A stretch of DNA of 64,000 nt, from assembly GCA_032988165.1 (NCBI GenBank), contig JANTQF010000053.1, positions 92,060 to 156,059 of the forward strand, read 5' to 3'. This stretch comes from Emmonsiellopsis sp. PD_33 (taxonomy: Eukaryota; Ascomycota; Eurotiomycetes; Onygenales; Ajellomycetaceae). The notes beneath the pieces are model-generated. The model had not been told where the DNA came from. It worked only from the letters and a program-made list of their open reading frames with translations, and did not search any database. How positions within the stretch are numbered: position 1 is the stretch's first letter; every line of letters begins with the position of its first letter. Positions 23,556-33,639 of this stretch are shown piece by piece. Position numbers and translations under genes: made by a program.

Positions 23556-24769
23556 GGCTGTGGGAGTGGGATAGAAACCGCAAGGGTGCAGTCTATAGCA
23601 CCTTTATTGGAAAGCAAAAGTAATTATTCGACGATCCTGACAAAACAGGTAGCTGTGCAGCGTGAGCCACGATCGAAAAGCAAAGGGTGAAAGGCCGGAA
23701 AACTTCTGTCCTTAATAGACAAGGAGGCTCAGTGGGATGATGGGGGGATGATGAGAAGAAGAGTAAGAAAATGGCGCGTCAACAGAGCAGATGTTGACAT
23801 TTTTCATATCAGGAAGTCCATATCGTTGGGTCTAGGGGAAGGCACATCCTCTTCAAGAGGCCGCCTGGACTGTCGCTTCCAAGCAGCAAGGCACCTATAT
23901 CTCCGGGCAACAACCCGCCCGATACGAAGCCTAAAGTGACTTGTATCTGCCTTCTTGTTGGATGGCGTCGGGTAGGTGCCGGTCTCTTTATATCCGTCGG
24001 ATGGCAGGCGGAGGGGGTCACTTTGGAAGGGAAATAGATATTGACCCGCCAGACTGGTCGTTTTTCAAAATGTATATTCCATCCAGTCCGTCGACGCCCG
24101 TATTTACCACCAGTTAGCTGCAAATAAGCCGTTGTTTGGTATATTCCGCCTACATCCTTCAATCTGGCCATGAGCCAGCTGTGTGCCCCGCCACGTCGGA
24201 AAAGCCAGCAAGTGGGATTTAAACGGTGCGTCTAAGACGTTCCTTTCCCCGACCAATACCCAAGCCCGATGAGTAGCTTCCATCTGGTAAGCCAGGGAGT
24301 TTAGTAGTAGGAACTACTACTACTCGCTGGATAGGAGCACCCATGGTCACGGTCACTATTGCCATAGTACGGAGTAGCAAGATTATCAGTTACGACCAAT
24401 TGATCGCTAAGAGGAGTAAAGGTAAAAGCAAAAGGTAGCGGCTGGTTTGGATGGTAAGGGGCAGCAAGAGTTAGAAATCGGGTCTATGAAGGCGGAATGG
24501 AAGAATGACGTTGGGAGACTGACGCGAGAGAAACGCGTCGCGTGATATTACGTAATCATCACCGAAGTCATATCAAAATCTCAACCCCTATGTATTGTCC
24601 ATTTCCTGAACCACCGCTTAAATACCGAAACTCGTCTACCAGAAAACCATACCAGCCCATACAGCGCTACTAGATCCAGTAATCCGGATACTTGGAGATG
24701 GGATATATTTACAAATGACTCCCGTTGCAGACCACAGGACAGCCATGACAGAAACAAGTCTGCATACCC
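23556..24769. other. Spacer, no gene supported
   Basis: Promoter of the unknown gene (left) and 3' flank of the kinase-ankyrin gene (right). A 120-codon reverse ORF at 23809-24171 has no recognisable composition or splice context and is not called. Confidence 0.5.
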
Positions 24770-27700
24770 TCACATAACCGCGCAGGACGACGGGTTATTG
24801 TCCCCTTCTTTAATTCTCCGTCTTTCCCCTAGAGCTTTGGTCCCCAAAAGCTCCACTTGCAGTACATGGCCCGGTGCGGTGCGGTGAAGTCCATTGGCGC
24901 CATACCGTGTGGTCTCCCTTGCCTCTATCCAGACAACTTTCTGGCCATCTGCTGCCTTCTTTCCAGTGCGCTTCTTGGACTCTGGCTTTCCGATCCCTGC
25001 CAACATGGTCATGATTTCGCGGAGAAATTCTTTGTCTGGTACCTGAGGAACATTATCCTTCCCAGTATCCTTTGAGTCTTGCGATTTAACCGCATCATCC
25101 AACATCTTTATATCTGGTCTCCATGCGCCGCCCTCATACAACTCACGCAGCATACCAACCAGCTGTGACCGCCAGTTCTCTGGTTGCCGCGACAATTCGT
25201 ACAAAATGTCCCAGTCCTGTCGATTAGGTTGAGTTTCAATAGTGAACCCGAGCCAGTATAAGTCCATTACGTCCCAGAGATCTGGCTGGTGGTCAAGCTT
25301 TGGGTATATGTCCTTGATGTTGGGGGGGTTTGCATTCGATACGACGGGTTCGAGCTCCCAAGCTCGCTTTGCCCCACGCGAGCGCATCAAGCGCAAGACC
25401 TTAGGAGCCCCCGAATATGCCTCGGCAGCACGGCTGGGTGCTTCACGGTTGGATGCTTCATAGCCTTTGCCGTATACATCGCCAGTAGCTAAGGCCCGTT
25501 GACGCGCTGCATTTGACGTATATGATGCAAGGGAGTCAATATGGGCTTGTCGCCTAGCTTCAGCTCTGATAATCGCAATGTCCAAGGTTGTATATGGAGG
25601 GTCATTCTCAACGAGCTTGTTGATACCCCGTTCGAGTCCTAGATCGAGAAGCAGCTCCGCTGTTTTTACTCGCCCGGCTATTGCAGCTTGTGATAGCGTT
25701 AAAATTGCCTCTGGCGCAGAGAGAAAATGCTTTTGGTACGCTTGTTTGATGTCAACCAGACCAGCTTCAGACTGTACGAGGTGAGACAGCAAGTCAACAA
25801 TGAGATCGTGACTCTGTTGATCGCTAAGGTTGATATTGTAGGTAATCGGAAAGAAAACACTCTTCCCGTCGTTTGCATGAATGACAACGCTAGCCCCTTT
25901 CCTTACCAAATACTTTGCTCGCCTTGCAGGATCGTGGTCCGTTAAAAGGGCAGCGTATAATGCAGTCCATCCCCGCATATTTTGTGCGTTAATATTCGGT
26001 TTCGGAGAGTGGCCGAATATCATATCAAACGCCTTTTCAACTTCGTCTTCGTGGTGTTGCCCCAAAGCGATGACATGAAGAGGAGTATTGTCCTGGTCTA
26101 TGGCCTTGGCATCAATATTTTTTGTCCTTTCACAGATGCTTTTGAAGACCGAATGATACGCATCCGGATATGCTAGCTTAGGCCCTCGAATGTAGGCCCA
26201 TCTGTGAAGGACTAAAAGTGATTATCGAGTCAGCAAATATTATACCTTTGAATGTTGTTATTTGAACTCCTAACCTGTATCGCCCCGCCCCGCTTCAACG
26301 TCGGCTCCCATAGCCGCTAACGCGCAGATAACTCCACCATCCCACTCCTCTGACGCCAGTTTAATTGGTGTCATCTGTCGAGGCACCCGGGCCTCTGCAT
26401 CGATTGGGGTTCCCGCTGCTGTCAAAACCTCGACTAATTTGGTCGTCTGCTGCAGGTGCTCGTCCCAGTTGCCGTGGCGGATCCAATAGTGCCAGGGATA
26501 ATCCAGACTGCCATGATATTCTAAGAGAGGATACCCCATATAGTGGAGGACATTTCGACCCTTGGCATCTTGCGCTCTCACATCTGCGCCCCTAGAAACG
26601 AGGAGCCTTGCCACCTCTACCTCACCGTACCATGCTGCCAGACATAGCGGGCTAGAACCGACATCCTCACCGTGGTGTGGCGCATTGACGTTGGCGCTAT
26701 GGTCTAGCAAGGCTTCCATGGCAGTCTTATTGCGTGCAAATGCTGCCCAGTGTAATGGTGTTCCTAGTGGGAGCTCGAATGGGCTATCGGGGGTTTATTG
26801 TCAGTCTGGTTATGGATAATGGCAACAAGCGAAACCTTGCAGGAAGACATACAAATGGAGGATTTGAATTCTCTGAGGCGCCCCTCCACTGTTTTCGGCA
26901 ATCTTTGGGATCATTTCAGCGTTAACTGACGCTCCTGCTTCCTGGATCAATCGTGTTGCAATTCTGCGGATATAATCCTCTCGGAGAGTAAACAGCCAGT
27001 GCAGGGCAGTTAAATTCTCCTCTTTTGTCGAAAATGATGCCTTCGCTTTCTTATCGAGAAGGTAATCGATGACATGAGCATGCCCTGCTTGGCATGCCTT
27101 GTAAAGAGGCGTTTCCAGATTGTCATTCTGGACATCAGGAGACATCCCAACTCCCTCAAGGAGTTTTCGCACAACATCTAAAGACCCAAGGGTGGCAGCG
27201 ACGTGAAGGATCGTATTTCCTTTCTGGTCGACGACACTATTACCTTCTGCCAGCCATGCAGCCGATTTATCGGCCACTCGTGCGGTTTGAATAATATCCG
27301 GTTTCCTAAGAAAAGGGTCTGCGGCGAACCCACCCATATCCCTGAATTTCTGCTTTGCCGCCTCTAATTCCTCCTGTGCTATCGTCTTGGTTGGGACAGA
27401 AAATAGATATCCTTCAGAAACAGCTTTCAACATCCATTTATCGAGGATCTTGGCTCCAAATTCGGGACTTCGGCCATGAGCATGCATTACCTGGGCGTAT
27501 ACCGCCCTCGCTGGAGTGAAACCTCCTCTAGCAGCTTCCGTTACATATTCAAGCAATTTGTCAACGTATGGCTCACTTCTTGTAATACTCTGTGCTAGGC
27601 CAAAGAGAACGTCGCTGGCAAATGAATCTTTCGAAGTCCGATACTGCTCTTCCAACTCCTGGACAACAGACTTATCGAGGCGGCGCCAAAAGTTGGCCCC

Positions 27701-29376
27701 TTTGTTATATACTTGATCAGCGGTACCAACATACCGTGGACCGCTACGGCCGACCTGGGATACGCAGAGCCTATTTATATATTAGAGAGGTGTTACAGCG
27801 AAGAAAGGATAGTGTTCACCATACCAAGAAGCGTACGCTGCTGAGTCGAGTCTGAGAAGATCGGGACTTGGTAACGATCGTGCCCAGGGATCTTCGGCCA
27901 GCAGGCCTCTCAACGCCTTGGTGAGTTGCATCCGAAGTTCGGACGATATTGATTTCTCTTCCCTGAGAAGACGGATTGCAACGTCGAGATGACTTTCGCT
28001 TCTGCTACGCAGATCAACAGGCTCGCCCATTTTGACAAATATGGACATTATCAAAAGCCCAAGACTGTAGGAGTCGAATCTAAGCATAAGTTCTGGTTTG
28101 AAGGTGGCCTTTCTCCATCGAGAAGAGTCCCCAACTTCAGGAGCGACCCATCCAGGTGTGCCTCTGTAATCATCGGCCGTTAATTCGCTCCCAGGAATTT
28201 CCATATCTATGCAGACACCAAAATCGCTAATTTTGCCGCAGAACGGGACCTTGTCGTTCTGTGCATCATGGAAAATGAGGACGTTGTCAGGTTTTATGTC
28301 TCCATGTGCAATATGAAGGGAATGGAGGGCTTGTATTCCTGCAGACACATCCAGAGCCATCTGATGTTTGACATCAAGTGGGTTGGTGCCCATCAATTCC
28401 CGATTCTCGTCCTTGAGGAAGTCAGTCAAGGTCGTGAGGGCGCACTCCATGAATAACACCGGGATAGGCGTGTCGGGTAGGGGATAATCGTAGCCCCAGG
28501 AAACCAAATGAACCATATTCCGATGGTTGCGAAGTGAGGGATTGCAAAGTGCTCTGACTTCAAGCTCCAACGTTCGCAACTGCAGGCGGTAATCGTCACC
28601 TTCAGCGAAACGTACACCATTCTCTCTTGACAAGGGCAAATTGACACGCTTAATCACCAAACCCGGGTTTCTGGTAAAACCGGGGCCGTCGCGGAAAACA
28701 GTAAATTGGGCACCGGTTCCTACTTTCACTGCGCTGGTTTTTAGATTCAGCTGGTTTTTTAGATGTCGCGGGCCATCGATACCCGTTCGAGAAAGGATAC
28801 CAGTGAAGTGGGATAGAGTGCTCATAAACTGATGTTCCCCGTTACGGATAGATGTGACTCTCTCTTCCAGTGGATCAACCAATGTTGTATTCCAACTGTC
28901 ATCGTCAGTGGAACTTTCGTTGCCATCCCCTAATACATCCCAGACATCGTTCAGCAAATCCTCGCCGCCTTCATCTTCAGACTCCTCCCCAAGACTGTGG
29001 TCTGAGAGACCCGGTGCTATATCCTCACCTCCTCCTAACATATCCAGGGCATCGTCAAGCAAATTATCGCCGTCTTCTTTTGAATCTTCACCAAGGTCGA
29101 GTTCCACATGATCCGATGTCAGCACATCCCCTCCTCCCAACATGCCCAAGGCATCATTGAGCAGGTTCTCGCCGTCCCCGTCGGATTCCTCATCAAGGTC
29201 GAGTTCTACAAGATCCGATGCTAGCCCATCCCCGCCTCCTAGCATGTCTAGGGCATCGTTGAGCAAATCGTCGCTCTCTTCATCGAGTTGTATATCCTCC
29301 GTCTAGCTTCATCTGTTAGCTGAAAGAAACTAACAATTGCAAAGAACAGTTCATATATTCGTACTACCAATGCCAT
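24770..29376 (-). CDS. Protein kinase with acidic repeats, ankyrin repeats and CaaX end
   Basis: Five exons in transcription order: 29376-29368 (9 nt), 29302-27825, 27770-26853, 26783-26275 and 26211-24770, giving 1451 aa. Residues about 16-131 hold four acidic repeats built on LLNDALDMLGGG spaced 34-35 residues. Residues about 195-480 are a kinase domain with GTGAQF glycine loop, K221 in GLVIKRV, HGDIKPDN (D338, K340, N343), DFG 363-365, APE 390-392 and DSYSLG; the HRD arginine is Gly. Key catalytic residues are present, so activity is plausible. A helical linker (about 535-640, Sel1-like feel) leads to ankyrin repeats from about 675 to beyond 1100, e.g. GNTILHVAATLGSLDVVRKL and TPLHWAAFARNKTAMEALL. 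The last residues are SSCAVM, a canonical CaaX box with Met predicting farnesylation and membrane anchoring. It is divergent from the HeLo gene. Substrate and role are inferred only. Confidence 0.85.
28918..29284 (-). repeat. Four in-frame ~102-bp coding repeats in the kinase N-terminus
   Basis: Within the kinase-ankyrin gene, the motif (N/D)LL(N/D)DAL.MLGGG recurs at residues 16, 50 and 84, with a diverged fourth copy LLNDVWDVLGDG at 119. Each is followed by an acidic linker ending ELDLDEES or similar. Spacing is 34, 34 and 35 residues, so the array arose by duplication of a roughly 102-bp unit. Each unit could form a short amphipathic helix. Confidence 0.75.
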
Positions 29377-29816
29377 TTTTGCAGATTTGAAAGCTATTAC
29401 TCAAACAGAGCAAAATGAAGGAGGCGCTCCCGTTGATATGGACGCCAATTCGCGGTCATGAATTCCTGACACAGTGAAATGGACAACAAAACGGGCAACT
29501 GTTGCTTGGGGACCTTGGAACCTAGAGGGTCCGGAAGAATATTCATCTGCTTTTGCTCTCGACTCTGCTGAGTTGGGTGGTCGGAAAGCGATCTCAACAC
29601 TAAACACGCTAATGCCGGGCTGAATCCTTCGATGCACCTCGAATACTTGGCAAAATCCCACAGCCAGAAATAGAAACGGGGTATTTATTTTGGAGGGGTA
29701 GGGCCTACCCCTCCAAGAAACGAATTCATCATGAACAATAAATCAAGTCCCGAATCAAAACCAAAGGGTGATATATATTCTTATTCTTATTGTTCTTCTT
29801 TTGCGCGATTCCCGCC
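29377..29816. promoter_or_regulatory. Shared divergent promoter of the kinase and HeLo genes
   Basis: 440 bp separate the two start codons. The main element is a 27-bp palindrome at 29690-29716. Close to the HeLo start the sequence GATATATATTC (29770-29780) may serve as a TATA-like element, and the HeLo ATG has the good context CCCGCCATGG. A divergent arrangement allows joint control. Confidence 0.6.
29690..29716. promoter_or_regulatory. 27-bp palindrome with inverted STRE-like cores
   Basis: TTGGAGGGGTAGG and its exact complement CCTACCCCTCCAA flank a single G. Each arm carries AGGGG (29694-29698, and CCCCT at 29708-29712), the stress response element core bound by Msn2/4-type C2H2 factors. 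It lies about 100 bp upstream of the HeLo start and about 310 bp upstream of the kinase start. The bound factor is an inference. Confidence 0.55.
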
Positions 29817-31547
29817 ATGGATTTTTACGGAACGGCCGCTACAGCGATACACCATGTCATCCAGGTGACCATCTTCATCAAAGGCGTCATTTCCGACGTG
29901 AGAGAGTACGATGATGACCGAGGCACTATCCAGCTCAAGCTTGATATCCAGCTGACTTCGCTGGAGTTCTTCCGGCGGAGGTTCCTACATGAAAAACATG
30001 GGCTCATGTTACCGGGCCATCTACCGGATTGGATAGCAGACACCATCTGCAGCCTCCTCTTGAAGATGGGACGCGTGCTTGCCGAATATCGAGTGGTGGC
30101 AAGCAAATATGATGATTTTGACGAGAAGATGAAGGAGATGAAGGTTACAGACGACAGCGAGGTCGTGAGTAAGAGGGAGAAGTGGAAACAATCGTTCCTG
30201 GACCGGGCCAAGTCGCATGCCAAATCCATCAAGACGAAGGGGTACGACTGGTCGCTCTTTGACAAGAAGAAGCTTCTTGGGATTCTGGATGAATATCAGG
30301 AGTGGACGGGCAGTTTGAGGGACATGATGCAACATTTCTCTCAGGAGATGGTCTACAGCCTTGCTGACGCTACAACAGCGTCACCACCCGCAGTCGAGGA
30401 GAACTTAGAAGGCACCGGTCTGGAACAAGTTGTCCAGAGGCAGAAACTGGCGTTGACTGAACCTCCAAGCGACTTTAAGGAGCTCGGGGGAGATATCGTG
30501 GAGGAAGGGTCTTCTTCGAGCCGTTTCCAACGCGCCCGCTGGGCACACCAGGGCGAGTCTGTGGAAATCATAGTTGAGTACAGGGACTACGACCGTCGCC
30601 TAAAGTATGACGACCTGGACGAGGAGGAAATTTCTGAGTTGAAAGCGCCTGTGAAAAATCTTGCGTGGCTATTGCAAAACGCCACTTTCCAGGACGATGG
30701 GAACAATGCGACGAAAATGCAAGGCCCTGCCATATATTCTCTTCAGTGCCTTGGGTTCATGGACCAGGTTGATAAAGAGCGATCCGCATTCCTTTACAAG
30801 CTCCCGTTCCGCCAGCCTGCCGCGGACGCACAGGCGGACCAAAAACTTCTCACTCTCCACGAGATAGTTACCAAAGTCGACGCTAGAACCAAGCGGCCAC
30901 TGAAAACTTCACTTTCGGACCGGTTCAGTGTTGCTCATTGTCTGGCCCTAACCCTCTCAAACGTTCATGCTTCCTTCTGGGTGCACAAGAACATTTGGAG
31001 CCGCGGGATCCTTCTCTGCAAGCAGGGCAAGGAGGGGATCACACCCTTCGAGGCGGCAGGTTCTGTAATGCCCCCCAACACCGAAGATGCTGAACTACCC
31101 CACTTGGTTGCTTTCCTTGGGGATTGGGGATACGCGCGACACGTCGAAGGAGCAACTGACATGCGGAGTGACTTTGAAATGGAGCCCAACATGTACCGAC
31201 ACCCAGAGCGACAGGGCGCACCGACCCGTCAATTCACACGAGTTCATGATATCTACGCTCTTGGCGTAGTTTTGCTGGAGATTGGTTTGTGGAAAACAAT
31301 CTCCCAGTTGTTTGACGCGCGCATCAAAGACAGTAAGCGGACGGGGAAACTCCCCAAATCTAAGGATGTGAAGAATGCATTGGTTGCGTTGGCGCAGTCG
31401 GAACTGCCGCGGGAGATGGGAAATGTGTATGCGGGTGCGGTTGTGAGATGTTTGACGAGCGATTTCCGGAAGAAGAGTGATACGGAGCTTTCATTGGATT
31501 TTAGAGAGAAGGTTGTTGATGCTATTGCTTTGGGAATGAAGCTGTAG
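29817..31547 (+). CDS. HeLo-domain protein with degenerate kinase-like domain
   Basis: Single-exon 576-aa protein. Residues 1 to about 185 are all-helical and match the fungal HeLo / prion-inhibition-and-propagation family: a hydrophobic N-terminus MDFYGTAATAIHHVIQV, an acidic helix, then LQLTSLEF-like pairing and a long helix ending in FSQEMVYSL. HeLo and related HELL domains are membrane-disrupting death domains distantly related to the MLKL four-helix bundle. Residues about 330-570 look like a kinase fold (as in fungal DUF7580 proteins) with lost catalytic motifs: VHKNIWSRGILL at the catalytic loop, LGDWGYAR at the DFG position, YRHPE for APE, then HDIYALGVVLLEIG. It is therefore a predicted pseudokinase. 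No HET-s-type amyloid motif was seen. It pairs divergently with the kinase-ankyrin gene. Confidence 0.8.
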   Translation: MDFYGTAATAIHHVIQVTIFIKGVISDVREYDDDRGTIQLKLDIQLTSLEFFRRRFLHEKHGLMLPGHLPDWIADTICSLLLKMGRVLAEYRVVASKYDDFDEKMKEMKVTDDSEVVSKREKWKQSFLDRAKSHAKSIKTKGYDWSLFDKKKLLGILDEYQEWTGSLRDMMQHFSQEMVYSLADATTASPPAVEENLEGTGLEQVVQRQKLALTEPPSDFKELGGDIVEEGSSSSRFQRARWAHQGESVEIIVEYRDYDRRLKYDDLDEEEISELKAPVKNLAWLLQNATFQDDGNNATKMQGPAIYSLQCLGFMDQVDKERSAFLYKLPFRQPAADAQADQKLLTLHEIVTKVDARTKRPLKTSLSDRFSVAHCLALTLSNVHASFWVHKNIWSRGILLCKQGKEGITPFEAAGSVMPPNTEDAELPHLVAFLGDWGYARHVEGATDMRSDFEMEPNMYRHPERQGAPTRQFTRVHDIYALGVVLLEIGLWKTISQLFDARIKDSKRTGKLPKSKDVKNALVALAQSELPREMGNVYAGAVVRCLTSDFRKKSDTELSLDFREKVVDAIALGMKL

Positions 31548-32229
31548 TTGGATATGGGGGACCATCCCAGTCGAGACTGAGCCGAGCGTTTGATTTCATC
31601 CGCAGACTGTCCAACTAGACCAGCAATAGACAAAGTTAGCTGAGTATTTTTTAACCAGAACTTGGCTATCAGGCAATGCAGGACTCTGGGATATGTATAA
31701 TCCGAGCCATAGTAGAATTTACTTCTCATTCTCTTCGGTTGGAAAATAACCAGTCATTGGTATCACCGAAGCTTACACAAGCTGGTACATGTAGGCTACA
31801 GGATGGATCTGCTGATAATTCATAATTCACCTGATATAGTTTGATATATACTAGTAAGTGTAATCCCCCCCTTCCCTGCTGTGTGATATTGAAAATTCAC
31901 TCAAATTCCGCAGTTGTTTCGCTCCTACATTTAGACATTTTTTTAGATTTCGACATGAGCTATTCAGGGGTAGCTATTATCACCCAAAAAAACGGGGGGG
32001 GGGGGGGGGTTTCGTCGCCAAATTGATTACTGTCCATTAACAATGGCTAAAAATTGCGTCGCAAGCGGTACTTGCGTATCCTTTAACAAAAAATTACTTT
32101 AGAGAGGTTGGAAAGTTTGTACCAGCAATCTAGTGCAATCTTCTCCTGAAGCAGTCGCGGCAGAATCGGGTTCGGATGCAGATTTAGTTGGTAACTATAT
32201 ATACATGCAAATGTGACACTACCAGCAAT
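31548..32229. other. Convergent spacer with poly-G tract
   Basis: 3' flanks of the HeLo gene (left) and the epimerase gene (right). It contains an uninterrupted run of 16 G at 31994-32009. No gene is seen. Confidence 0.6.
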
Positions 32230-33395
32230 TCAAATCAAATTTAGATCCCTGGCTTCTCCCTCAACAATGCTAGGAATAAGATCAAACACAACAGGTTGAT
32301 GCGGATTCCACCCCAGCAATTTTCTCGCTCGGAATGCATGGCCCCTTGAATTGGTTCCCCATGCATGTGCCCCTGCTGTGAATTCTGCCTCAGTTTGCGT
32401 TCCATCGAGGATTTCTGGGTCAGAAAGGGGAATCAGCCCCTTGGCAAACGCGGCCTCTGCAACGGCTTTCTGGATATCACCCCAGACAAAGGGTCCATTA
32501 TCAGCAAAATAATATCCGTCTTGTCCCCATGTGGCATTCCCCTTGCGTTCTGCTGCTTCTTCGCCCAGGCGAAGATATAAGTCGCTCAGATCTTGAATGT
32601 GGACTTGGTGCCAGATGTTCTGGCCTTTGCCGACCTGGATACCCCTTTTCCGCTTCAGAACAGTGTTTGCAAGGTTGTAAATCTGGTAACTGCGACGATT
32701 GCTAGGTCCGCGGCCTGGTCCGTAAATACAAGGCGGGGCGACAATGGCAGTCTTGACTCTGTCTGATGCGCTGGTTCCGACTTCGAGGACAATCTTGTCC
32801 ACGTCCCGATGCAATGCATCGTCATGGAAAGAAGTCAATTCCGTGATTCCATCCCAATCATTGAATTCTTTTGCCCGTAGCTCGCCAAAGATTAAGTTGA
32901 GGTCGTCCTCGTACGTCAGCATACCGGTGCCGGAAGTATGGATCCAATACCCGGGTCTATCAGGTGTATGACTTGAAATCCCCTTCGCGATAGCTTTGGC
33001 TGCAGCGACATGGTCACTGTCGGCGAAGTCTTGGTGAAGTAAATTGGTTAGAATATAAATTAAAATGGGCTTCACAGAAGAACTAGCTTACGATAGACGA
33101 TATCTGCTTTCGCGGCTTCCCGCTCAAGCAAATCCGCAGAGTCCAAGTCCCCGTATACGAGTGTAACTGACGGATACTGCCTGGCGACTTCTTGCCCTTT
33201 CGCCTTGGTTCGAACAAGGGCTGTAATCTCCCAGTCTGGATGAGCCTGGGCAATAGTATAGAGGCCATCTCCCCCAATATAGCCAGTGGCCCCTGTCCTG
33301 TTATCGGATCAGCAATTGAACCTATGTGGAAGCAAGGGAAATTCAGCAGGGCTGTCCAGTGTCTATACTCACACAAAAACCTTTGTTGAAGCCAT
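32230..33395 (-). CDS. NAD(P)-dependent epimerase/dehydratase-like protein
   Basis: Extended short-chain dehydrogenase (Rossmann fold). Three exons in transcription order: 33395-33373, 33297-33092 and 33029-32230, giving 342 aa. The N-terminus reads MASTKVFVTGATGYIGG, the GxxGxxG dinucleotide-binding motif, and DLDSADLL follows at the usual place for the acidic residue after beta-3. The segment VAPPCIYGPGRGPSNRRSYQ is typical of uncharacterised fungal nucleoside-diphosphate-sugar epimerase-like proteins. IWHQVHIQDLSDLYLRL fits the conserved HVxD region. The substrate cannot be told from sequence. It is probably cytosolic. The gene converges with the HeLo gene, and no cluster backbone enzyme lies nearby. 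Confidence 0.85.
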
Positions 33396-33639
33396 TGTAA
33401 GCAGAAGTACAGTTCAGAAAGACTGTTGTCTCAATGGCTGAATGATTCGGGGTAAACTTAAGCTGGCTTAGCTATGAGTTAAATACTACCCCCTTTCTCA
33501 GTTTGAAATGACGTGTCAGGCACAACCCTACTATTCTCGATGTTTCGAGTATTTACAAACTCCTGGCCATTAATAATTATTTAAATGAGAGGTTAAATAT
33601 TACTAATTGGTTTCTTCTCCCGCGTCACCATCAAGCAGA

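Noticed and set aside
23809..24171. 120-codon reverse ORF with its own ATG
   Set aside because: No recognisable domain or composition, and no splice extension or conserved context; lies in the promoter of the neighbouring gene.
29817..30480. Search for a HET-s or RHIM-like amyloid motif in the HeLo protein or the kinase N-terminus
   Set aside because: No short hydrophobic/Asn/Gly motif of that type was seen in either protein, so amyloid signalling is not claimed.
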